A stretch of 64,000 nt of DNA, taken from the NCBI GenBank assembly GCA_020091685.1, contig CM034609.1, forward strand, positions 15,946,204 to 16,010,203, read 5' to 3'. Under the pieces are notes generated by a model that saw only the letters and a program-made list of their open reading frames with translations, was not told where the DNA came from and made no database searches. The translations under genes and the position numbers were made by a program. Numbering within the stretch: position 1 is the stretch's first letter; every line of letters begins with the position of its first letter. The DNA is from Lutjanus erythropterus. Its lineage: Eukaryota > Chordata > Actinopteri > Lutjaniformes > Lutjanidae. Of this stretch, positions 1 through 10,099 are shown in pieces.

Positions 1-174
1 GAAAAAGGACAAAACGTACAGTAAGTACAATTTAATCTACAGATACTATATTGTTGCCATTGACTCATGAAGTTAAAAATTTTGCTGCATGAATCAAAAA
101 TTGTGGTTATGCTGATTTTATGTTCATAAAGACTTCTTTTTTTGACCATCCTGTTATATTGGCCTGACCAATAG

Positions 175-390
175 TTGCATCAGAGGCGAGCTTCCTTGTC
201 ACGCGACAAAGTAAACAGGCTTGTGTATTTACTCAACTGGCTCAACAAAGAAACACAAGTATATGAAGAGGGAGATGAGCGAGTACTGAACGAGCCGTCG
301 TGCCATTTTTACCAGGTAAAAATAAGACTTGCTATAAAAGCTTTTTATGATCATGATCATAATGTTACTGTACACTTCTGTGGCGCGTGA
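175..390 (+). pseudogene. hAT-type transposase C-terminal fragment
   Basis: The open frame from 175 begins right after a splice-acceptor-like CCAATAG and reads L-H-Q-R-R-A-S-L-S-R-D-K-V-N-R-L-V-Y-L, then an acidic tail, to a stop at 390. The block 'RRASLS..KVNRLVYL' resembles the end of the hAT dimerisation region (typically a KRRASLxPxxVxxLVFL-like stretch) of hAT/ZBED transposases. A possible splice donor (CCAG followed by GTAAAA) lies at about 315, so the real exon could end there. No upstream catalytic part is in the window, and the first 170 bases give no continuing frame, so this is a fragment or a last exon whose body lies to the left. It could also be a domesticated ZBED-like gene end. 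The assignment rests on this short motif only. Confidence 0.4.
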
Positions 391-1374
391 TTTTTTACTC
401 CAAGTCCGATTTGTTTACTTCTAAAAACTTTATTACTTCATGCTGATTGATCACAACAGCGGGGGAAGAGAGAGAGGGAGGTGGAGCGAGTGTGTGAAAT
501 ACCGACCGATATAAAAAACTTTATTAATGATGAATCCTGATGTTACCATACAGTTCTGTGGTTTATCCACTTAATGCCACTTAATTTGAGTTTAAATATT
601 TTTAATCGATCGACAGCACTATTTTGAATGTGAAATGAATACAGTTCAAAGTCAAGATATTTATATATTTGATTGATATTGTCTTTTGGAAAACAACAAC
701 AAAAAAAAAAACAAAAAAAAAGAATGCCTGTCGTCCTGATTTACAACATAGGCCTTTTACAGCATGACTGTCATGTTTTGTATATAATCACCTGCAAAGA
801 AATTCAAGTACAAGACAAATAACATTCAAAAACAAGATATCTTTATAAAAGAATCAAAACCAGATAAAAACAACAACAAAAAAGAGAAAAATTAAAACAG
901 AAATAACTCATAGGTGAGGGGTGAGGGGACAGACTGCAATAAACATCTCTGCATCTTTCATTAATTCCTTTAGACCTCTAATCGGGAAATTATTTTGTCT
1001 AACATTTGCACACAATAAATAAACTACAACATAAAAATAACCAGGTTATATGGTGTTAGAGTACTGTCTCCATTTAGCCCAAAAGTACTTCTGTATCTTC
1101 ACACTGAATTGTTACATTTTTAACTGTAGTTTCTCTCCTCTGTCGGTGTTTTTGTCTGTAAGGTGTTTTATTACACACAGTTGATGTCTGCCAGGTTGTC
1201 TCCTCACGATTGCCTCAGTAAACTGTTGCTTGCGTGCATGACGAATGCTGCTCACCTGGTAGGAGGGGCTGAGGATGCAGAAACGAAACCTAACTCAGAT
1301 AGGACTCAAAAAGCAACCGTTTTTAGGCTGTCTAACCAATCTGTTTTAATTTCTTTTTTTTTTTTCTTTAACAG
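391..1374. other. AT-rich noncoding stretch
   Basis: No credible coding exon is seen. The stretch is A/T-rich, with an A-run near 700-720 and a poly-pyrimidine tract leading into the splice acceptor AACAG at 1374. The promoter or a 5' UTR exon of the downstream SAM-transposase gene may lie here, but no clear motif marks it. Confidence 0.5.
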
Positions 1375-1383
1375 TGAATTGAC

Positions 1384-4300
1384 ATGGAGACATCTGATTT
1401 TGTCCGGGACAAATTAACTGAATGGGGCTTCAGTGAGTTCATACAGACATTTAAAGGTACTGTATTACCTTTCTGCTTCAGAGAACACCATTGTGTGCAA
1501 TTAATGATGCTGAAATTGTAGCACAATCAATGTCAAAATCAATTCAGCCAAGTAATTAGCGCATGTTAAATGAATGATGGTTACATAGTAGCTCTCATGC
1601 TTTGGCCAAAGGTGGAGATAAACACCTCTCTGCACCTGTATACACTGAAATTTAAATGTGTATATTCAGTCAGTCAGGATGTCACAATGACATCACAATG
1701 ACAGACTCAGAAACCAGGAGGGCCGACCAATCCAGTGTGTTATCATAAAGATTCATTTGTTTTATTAATTAATTAATTCGTTTTTATTTTCCATTCCCAT
1801 TTCAGATGAAGGTATTGACAAGGAGACTTTTCTAAGCCTTGGAGATTCGGACTACATCAATGTCTTAATTCCTAAAATTGGACCAAGAGCAAAATTCAAA
1901 CAGAGACTCAAAGAATGCCTGCAGGTAATGTTCACTATCATACAAATGTGTTGTCATTTGAAAACATGCTTGTTTTCCAAGGTCACAGGATTTGGTTGGT
2001 TGCAGAGTCAACCAAATTTAAAGCAAATTAGCTTGCACTGCATTGAAACAATGCAGTTGTTGTGTATTTTATTATTAATGATTTATTAAATAGTAATAAC
2101 ACACTAAAATTGTTTGAAGCAATGACATAACTGCCTGGTTCCTTCTTCGACAGTGGAATTCCATGGAGACATGTGATTTTGTCCAGGATAAATTAACTGA
2201 ATGGGGTCTCAGTGAGTTGATCCAGAGATTTGAAGGTAAAATACTGTGTTACAGCTCCGCTTACTGTATGCTGAATGGCTAAGCCAGTTGCACTACAATA
2301 ATGCAAATTCTATGGCATTTTCTACTTGTGAATAAACCAGAAATAGTTTTGTTTTAATGTTTTTCTTCTTCCTCATTTTAGACGAAGGCATTGACAAGGA
2401 AACTTTCCTAAGTCTTGAGGAGTCAGGCAACATCAGTGACTTGATTCCTAAAGTTGGACCAAGAGTAAAATTCAGAAAGAGGCTCAGAGAGTACTTACAG
2501 GTAATGTGCTACTGTGTTTTACTGTATTTTTTCAGCACTCACTTTTTAAGTTACAGGAGTGTGAGCTTCTGTATTGAGTTTGTATGAAATTATATTTAGC
2601 ATGAGTAGTACATTAGTATGTGATTCCAAACACAGCCGAGATCACCCATCCACGACACTAACGGCATGTACTGTAGTACAGAAAAGTATCTTATATAGCC
2701 AGAACAAAATGATGATAAAAGCTAGATACTATTCAACAAAACATCTTGCAGCAAGTTATGGATGTGGAAATTGTGTGAAAAGTACTGATAAAGAATGATT
2801 TGATGTCAAACTCTTACTTGGAGTCATAAGTGTCAGAGGTTTTAAGACAGCAGATCACACTTGTTTCAATATGTGTTGATAAAGACGTCCTAATGTCAAA
2901 CATGTGTTCCCACTGCAGGCCATTAAAAAACCCCACAATGACACTCCTGAAAAGTTGATGGACACTGAAACGGACACAGATTCAGACCAAGAGGACAACC
3001 TTGAAATGGTTAGTTGTGTGATCATACGTTTGCAAATTCAGTGGAATCACAGTTACAGTTTGATATTTTAAAAGAAGAGTTTGTCATTTTGGTAAACACT
3101 CATTACATTACACTACATCATTACTGTCATGTCTGTGGGGTAAAATTAGAGACTTTTTTCTAGCACCAGACAGAGCCAGGCAAGCTGCTTCCGTTTCCAG
3201 TATTTGTGCGAAGCTAACATGCTAATATTTACCATACAAGGTATATCTGTGTAGCACATTTTATACACAAGTGGAATTCAAAGTGGTTTACACAATAGAT
3301 TAAAACATTTCAGCTCAAATTGGAAGAATAGAAACAGAGACACATGTAAACACAAGATAGGTAAAGAAGTAATAGCAAGATGGTTCATTATGAGTCTTTA
3401 AGACTAAATCAAATGAAGCTGAATGATATTTCATTAGAAATTAGAGAGTGAAATTTATCTTCTGCTCTACAAGGAAGTGAAGAAGCGTTTATCCCAAAAT
3501 GTCAAACTTCTCTTCTGAATAACCCGTAGGACTTGGTGCAAAGTTAAAGTGAAGAACTACAATTTATCCAGTCGGATGTTATGGCATTATCGTTGCACAT
3601 CACCATTTTGTGAACTCAACACTTTGATAACTCAGTTTAATAGTGCAAACTCTTGTGACTTACATGCAAAGAGGTTTTTCACTGAACATTGTTGCCTTTC
3701 ACTGATTAAAGATCAGAGACAGAAAGTACAGGAAGAGAGGATGGGGGGTGGTGGGAGTTTGACATGCAGCAAAGACCTTGAAATGGTTAGTTGTGTGATC
3801 ATACGTTTGCAAATTCAGTGGAATCACAGTTACAGTATGATATTTTGAAAGAAGAGTTTGTCATTTTGGGATACACTCATTAATTACACTTCATCATTAC
3901 TGTCTGCTTCCTGTCTGTGGGGTAAAATTAGAGACTTTTTTCTACCATCAGACAGAGCAGAGGCAAGCTGCTTCCCTGTTTCCAGTGTTTGTGCGAAGCT
4001 AACAAGATAATATTTACCGTTTTATTTACCAGTCAAATTCAGATTAAGTCAAAGTCCTCTGGAAGTTTGAAAGACTAAATTTTGCCTGAAGCAAGGAGCT
4101 CTACAAGGAACTTGTCGAACTTCTCTTCTGAATAACCCATAGGACTTGTTGAAACTTGAAGCAGATGCAGAAACATTCAGCAGGTGTAAAGTGAAAGTGA
4201 AGAACTACAATTTATCTTAATAGTGCATTTTGTTGTCTGAGTACTTTTAGTCTATGCAACGACAATAAAGTTATTTGATCTAATCAAATGCAGGCTGCAG

Positions 4301-7240
4301 GTTGTAATTCAGTATTCTTATATGCAGGATCCAGCTATTTTTCCATGGCACTTTGGGTCCACTTCAACATCTGACACAGATCGTGACAATGAAATGGTAA
4401 GAAGTTATGATGCAGAGTCCCATTCAGACTAGATTTGTTTCTCTAGAGAAGGTGAGGTGAGTTTAACGTTACCTGCACTTTATTAACTTTATTTTTATTC
4501 TCTTATCATTTCAGTTTTCTATAATACAAGAGGATAGATAAAGCAAATAGTAAAATAAGATAAAATAACAAAATAAATACATCAAATACTTAAGAACTGG
4601 ATTCATAACAAATAAAATAATTATAAACTTAAACTTACCTGGATGAATGCAACCTTAGCTAAGCTAGAGGAGGGTGCTGCCAGCCCAGCATCAGCATCAC
4701 TCCATCAATCCAGTTGGCCAGCTAGATCTTTGATGGGTGAATACAAACAGTTTGTGGTGGCATGTGAAATCTGCCAATATTCTTGAATTAAGAAAAAGGA
4801 CCAAATATACATAATGCTGACTATAAAACTAAAAAACAATAATGTTTTTAATGTCTTTAAAAAATCTTTCAACCTACAACTGAAATAAATTTGTGTCTTG
4901 TGACATGTTGATGTTGTAACTGAACTTTAGCTGGTTTAAAAGAGGATGAACAGAGGTCTTAGGCATTCAGACTAAATATCATCCAGATTTCAACTTGAAA
5001 TCATTGTTGAAATCCTGGTTGGTGCTCACTGGGATATTATATCGCTTATGAAAATATCTGTTATGTCTTTGCAGACTGAGGAGCCAATGCCCGACAGTAA
5101 CATGAGCACAAACCTACTTGCTGTGATACTCTTCATTCTGCGTCACCGTCTAACTGCAGCTGTTGGCGAATTAATGGCTCTACTGAATTTTCTCGGTCCT
5201 AACCTGGCTGTTGCATTTAAGTATCTCTCTGATAAGATTCATGGCTTGTCTACTGTGTTTTATTGTCATGAGTGTCAAAACTACATGGGAAAAAATCCTA
5301 GTGATGCTTCTTGTTTGCACTGTGGCACAATGTTCTACAAAAAACACAGTACTAAAAGAGGACACTTCTTTTTGTCTGCATCGCTGAAAGACCTTCTGAA
5401 AGATGTCCTTAAGTATCATGGCACACAGTTGTTACCTAAAACAGTCAACCATGGGAATGACATTAAAGATGTAATGGATGGGACGATGTACCAGAACCTG
5501 CTGAAACAAGGAACACTGGCTGCAGATGACCTTACACTGTCATGGAATTGTGACCAAGTACCAATTTATAATTCAGACAAGACCTCAATTTGGCCCCTTC
5601 AGTTTACTATTAATGAACTTCCTTACACACAAAGAAAGGAAAACGTAATAGTTGCAGGACTTTGGTTTGACCGAAAAAAACCTAAGATGAACACATTTCT
5701 AAAGCCTTTCATAGATGAATGTCGCGATTTAGCCCAAAATCCCTTCCAGTGGAGGGACAGCAATGGCAAAGTTCACTCCTCAAAAGTTTTCTCCTTGGTT
5801 TGCTCCTCTGACGCCGTGGCGAGGCCTCTCCTTCGCAATTGCACACAATTCAATGGTGAATATGGTTGTGACTGGTGTTTACACCCTGGCGTGATGGTCA
5901 GAAAAGGCAGTGGACAAATGAGGTCCTACCCGTACGATGAAGACAAACAAGCACCGAGGTCAAACGAGATGTTCCAGGATAACGCAAAACAGGCTGAAGG
6001 ATCTGACAAAAAAAATGGAGTCAAAGGATTGTCCTTGCTTTCCAAACTTCCATTCTTTGACATAGTTTTTGGATTTGTACCTGATTACATGCACTCAGTT
6101 CTAGTTGGTGTGTGCAAACAACTTGTGTCTCTGTGGTTGAACCCAGCCAACAGTATGAAACCTTGGTATGTAGGTCAAAAGATTTCACAAATGGACTCCC
6201 GTCTTCTCCGTCTTAAGCCGCCATTAGAAATAACCACACCTCTGCGATCACTGAAATGCTGGGACTCTTGGAAAGCATCGGAGTGGCGAGCATTCCTTTT
6301 ATTTTATGGCATTAGTGTCCTGCCAGGTATCCTGCCTCTTACATACCTGGAACATTATTTTGCCTTGTCATTCAGTATTCATATTCTGCTACAAGAATCC
6401 ATATCCCATCATGACCTTCGCTTCGCACATACGTCCTTGGTACGTTTTGTAGAAGACATGAAAGAACTTTACGGTGAAGAGAATGTGTCCTTCAACTGCC
6501 ATCAGTTAATCCATCTGACTGAAAGTGTACAGAACTGGGGGCCTCTCTGGGCAACATCAGCATTTAGTTTTGAAAGAAACACTAGAAATTTAAGGTTTCT
6601 GCTTAAAGACATAAACCATCACCCACAACAGATTTACCAGAGGTTTCTCATTTGGCTGCATTTACCCAGACACCTTAGTTCTCTGAATTTTCACCGACAA
6701 TCAGATTTTGGTGAGCTGTTAGCCAAGCTCACACCAGTAAACGACAGCAGTGGCTCAGACAAACTCCTTGGGAGATCACGCCATCTGGATCTCAAGGGAT
6801 CCACAAAACTGGCAATACAAGAGCTCTTAAATCGACCAGTTCTTGTCAAATCTGTGGAAGCTTTTGACAGCTTCTCTACTGGACACGGTGTTTATCACTC
6901 TACAAACCAGGAAGAGTCAGACAAAACGGAAAACTGTGTTATTCAACTCAAGAATGGCTGCTGTGGAGAAATACAGTTGATTTTACTTTTTAAAGAAAAC
7001 TGCGTTTGCACAGGTGCCTGTTTGTGCCCGACGATTGCAGTCATTGTGGTCCAACTGTACGAAATCAAACCTGATCCACTGTTCAGCAGAATCCATCCCA
7101 ATAGAGCATTAAAGACCATCTTCGTAAAAGTGGAAAAGACAGATCAAGTTAAAGCTTTCTTCTTCAAGGATATCAGGTGCAAATGTATGTATGTGGATGG
7201 TTGGCTGGTGCCTCTACCAAACACATATGAGAGGTATTAG
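1384..7240 (+). CDS. Tandem SAM domains fused to a Tnp2/EnSpm-CACTA (Plavaka-like) transposase
   Basis: Seven coding segments join in frame: 1384-1456, 1806-1924, 2154-2235, 2382-2500, 2919-3008, 4328-4396, 5075-7240, all with GT-AG borders, giving 905 aa. Residues 1-64 and 68-131 are two similar SAM-like domains ('DKLTEWG', 'DEGIDKETFLSL', 'LIPK.GPR.KF..RL'). SAM domains self-associate or bind proteins. Residues 132-184 are an acidic linker. The last exon holds a C4 zinc-binding motif (CHEC..CLHCG, about 248-267), then blocks known from Tnp2-type transposases: WNCDQVP (Asp about 344), 'INELP', 'AGLWF', SSDAVAR (Asp about 430), FNGEYGCDWCLHPG and FVPDYMHSVL (about 521-524). The acidic residues expected for the DDE/D fold at the first two blocks are present. 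I see no stop or frameshift. It may be a domesticated host gene or a transposon gene that captured SAM exons. The SAM domains resemble those of SAMD3-like fish proteins. Family call confident; function unknown. Confidence 0.8.
3000..4220 (+). repeat. Intronic direct tandem duplication
   Basis: The segment from 3000 (last bases of exon 5, its donor and about 230 bases of intron) recurs from about 3777 with small differences, an offset of 777 bases. A second block, around 3500-3565 (CTTCTCTTCTGAATAACCC and AAGTGAAGAACTACAATTTATC), recurs at about 4120-4220. The pair therefore looks like one duplicated segment with an internal deletion in the second copy. The duplicate includes a decoy copy of the exon-5 end and donor (CTTGAAATG then GTTAGT) at 3785. 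Both copies carry the 'GACAGAGCC..GCAAGCTGCTTCC' block that I associate with a dispersed fish repeat. Confidence 0.75.
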
Positions 7241-7344
7241 AGTCACTGCAGAGATAAAGTGCTCACAGCAGCACAGCCAGAAATGACATGACAAATAGGC
7301 TGCTTATAACAACAGGAAACAAACTTCAAGACTTTCTTCTTGTG

Positions 7345-7500
7345 ACTTAAATGCAAAGAGGTTTTAGATGTTTTTTTTATAGAACATTGTTGCCTTTCAC
7401 TGATTAAAGATCAGAGACAGGAAATGCAGGCAGAGAGGGTGGGGGGTTGTGGGAGTTTGACATGCAGCAAAGACCCCCCAAGTTGGATTCAAACCAGAGA
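7345..7500 (+). repeat. Dispersed repeat, second copy at 3655-3785
   Basis: The text from 'TGTGACTTAAATGCAAAGAGG' through 'TTTGACATGCAGCAAAGACC' matches 3655-3780 closely, including the block ACATTGTTGCCTTTCACTGA. The distal part (TTGGATTCAAACC) looks like a degenerate tRNA B-box, so the unit may be tRNA-SINE-derived. It sits in the presumed 3' UTR of the SAM-transposase gene. Confidence 0.55.
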
Positions 7501-7807
7501 TATTTTGGTTTTCATGGTATGGGTCTTAGCCAGCTGCCACTATGATGTCTCGTAGACTTTTTATTTTTAATGAATGTTGTATTTATTCTTCTTGAATATA
7601 TTTTGAGATTTTTTTTCATCAGCGTTTTTGTTTTATGAGTTTGGTAATGGTTGATTGGTATGTGTTGGCCCTGTTAATCTGTAAATCTTAAACATGCTGT
7701 AGCTTGGATTTCAAAGAATGATTTTCTTTCTTTCATATTAGAGGACAAAGCTGTTGTGTATAATAATGTTATATAATAATGTTTTCTGTGCGTGTTCATA
7801 TGTGAGA

Positions 7808-7813
7808 AATAAA
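7808..7813 (+). terminator. Candidate polyadenylation signal
   Basis: AATAAA lies about 570 bases after the stop of the SAM-transposase gene. A second AATAAA is at about 7864. Either could end the transcript. There is no direct evidence of use. Confidence 0.4.
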
Positions 7814-8698
7814 GAACTAGATGTTAGTAGATGATACTAGATGATGATGGCTTCTTACTTTAAAATAAAGTCCTTCACTTGTTAAGTAAACAAGTTTTTA
7901 GCTTGTTTTGTTCTAATCTACACAGATTCTAAATGCATTAATGTATTTGATGTGGTAGACTGTCTAGGGGTGTAACAATTCACTCATGCATCCGATGCAT
8001 CGGACTTTAATGTGTAAGTGTGTCGCACCACCAAACTTTCATAACGTGCAAGTGTAGAATAAGTCTGGGTTTTATAAGAAAGATGAAAAACAATTAGGAG
8101 TCATGTCCACTGCATGTCAAATCTGAAATGAAGGCCTTATCAATACATCTAAAGTCTAACATGGACTGAAGCATTTGGACTTTGGCACGTTATGCACTGC
8201 TGCACATTTTTGTAGTTTGTACAGCCCCAGAATGCATAAAAATATCCACAGAGATTTATGAAAAAGCTGCAGTATAACTGAATGAGGTGAATGTGGCTTT
8301 AAGAACTAAACGTTGGTCAAAATGGGAAAAAACTGAATGTGAAATAATATCTTAAACAGAATCCCTATTTGAAACCAAAAGACCAGGTATGTGTTTCCAA
8401 AGATAACACCAATTGAAAGCAAATAGGAGAGTTTAATGTGGCTTAATGGGCATTAAAGGCGCAAAACTCAAAACTTTAATTGTCGTGTACTTCCTCAAGC
8501 AAGGTTCACTGAAAATATAGTAAATCACACTCCAGAAAATTCAAATAACTTTGGAATTTATTCTGATCATAGAAAACATGATAATTTGGCATTTTAAATT
8601 AAATAAAAAAAACAAAAACACTTTTTAAAAGATAGCAAAGCAATGTCAGCAAACAATATCAGCACACTGAATACTACTGACATAGAAGTATAAAGTCA

Positions 8699-9257
8699 TT
8701 GGCTACGTTTACATGCATACTAATTTTCCACTGTCATTCAGAATATGGCAGTATTCTGCTGTACTTTTCTGTAATATTGTACTTTATGTTTTTATTATGC
8801 TTGCTGCAACACAAATTACACTCAGGGACAATAGAAACTGAATTAAACTGAATATCTGAATTTGATACAGGTCATGTAAACAGCATATTCTGTCTGTATA
8901 TTAAGCCTTATTCTGAATGGAGCATATTGTGATTAAGACATGTGGGAAACATTGGACGTATTCTGGTTTTAGGAGCATTCTTTGGACATTTATACAGCAA
9001 ATTCAGAACACATGTCTCAGCTGGGGTTTTTAGTGCAGTTTTGTCTCTCGCTTGTTTGTTGCTTGTTTCCAGAGGAAAATCCTACTTTGACACAAAGACG
9101 TGTCCATAATGCATAATGAGTATGCATGGCTGCATGTAAATGGAAATATTAGTGGAATATTATTTTCATTAGCCATGTAAACAGCTTATTAAGAATAATG
9201 ACTTTGTCAGAATAAGGGCATTAACCGGAATATTGTGTGCATGTAAACATAGTCAAT
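8699..9257. mobile_element. Non-autonomous DNA transposon (MITE) with terminal inverted repeats
   Basis: The left end reads ATTGGCTACGTTTACATGCA. The right end, reverse-complemented, reads ATTGACTATGTTTACATGCA, so about 22-base imperfect terminal inverted repeats bound a 0.56-kb unit. Sub-terminal blocks such as CATGTAAACAGC also repeat inside. No transposase frame is present. It belongs to a class I recognise as common in fish genomes, but I do not give a family name. Confidence 0.75.
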
Positions 9258-10099
9258 GTGGTATCGCAGTTAACAAGTGGGTGTGCTAATTCATAAACAT
9301 TATGTTTAGATACGATGTTCACATAAATATTGTTTTTCTTCAGAGGAAACTCCACACTGAGGGTCTGCTGTGCCTCTCCTCTTGTGTGAAGCTACATTAA
9401 TGTAAGTGTGCCAGTGTAGTGTAGTAGTGTTTTCAGTAAACATTTACATTTATAAATATTTTTTCAATTTTTTTAAGCCAAATGTTGAAACACCCTGAAA
9501 TGTCTCAAAGTAGGCCTGCTGTAAACTCAGCACCATTTAATAAAGAAATAATGCACAAACAGGTGCTCAAAGCCCTTGAACAGAAAACTTAAACTTAACG
9601 AATTGTACACTTAAATACTCTGCTTACCTGTAAGCACTAGATGTTTATGAACACAAATGGCAAATACTGAATGCATGCTAAAATACTACACATAGCAAAG
9701 GCATAGCTGTTAGGCACAGATAAAAATTTGACTAATTTCCCTTAACTTCAACCTTCTTCTAGCTTGTTTGTAAGTACAGATATTCTTTCAAAACACAAAA
9801 AATGTCAAATGTACCTACTTAGTCATTAAATACTTCACATCAAGGACATGTGAGTTTTGTTGTGTGTAACAATCAGTCGCTGCTACTAAAAACTATTTTA
9901 GCGAGCTACAACAGTCAAAAACAACAGCATTGTGACAATGTGAGCTAAAGTGTGGTAGTGAATACAATCATCTGAATTTCAGTAGGCAAATTAAAGACAA
10001 TGGTATTATTAGCAGCGCTGCTTGAAGTTTCAGTGGCGCAGGTTTGTATTCAAAGACTAAAAATTCAAGTTCACACGTCAGGGAACGTTGAGTCACCTG

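Larger units (their letters stand above)
7241..10099. other. Intergenic region between SAM-transposase gene and ccp110
   Basis: Apart from the 3' UTR, the repeats listed and a short 'GGGGTGTAACAATTCACTC' element start near 7970, I see no coding exon on either strand. The part next to 10100 should hold the ccp110 3' UTR. Confidence 0.5.

Noticed and set aside
5180-5419. Minus-strand frame opposite the SAM-transposase exon
   Set aside because: Shadow of the long coding exon, with no independent features.
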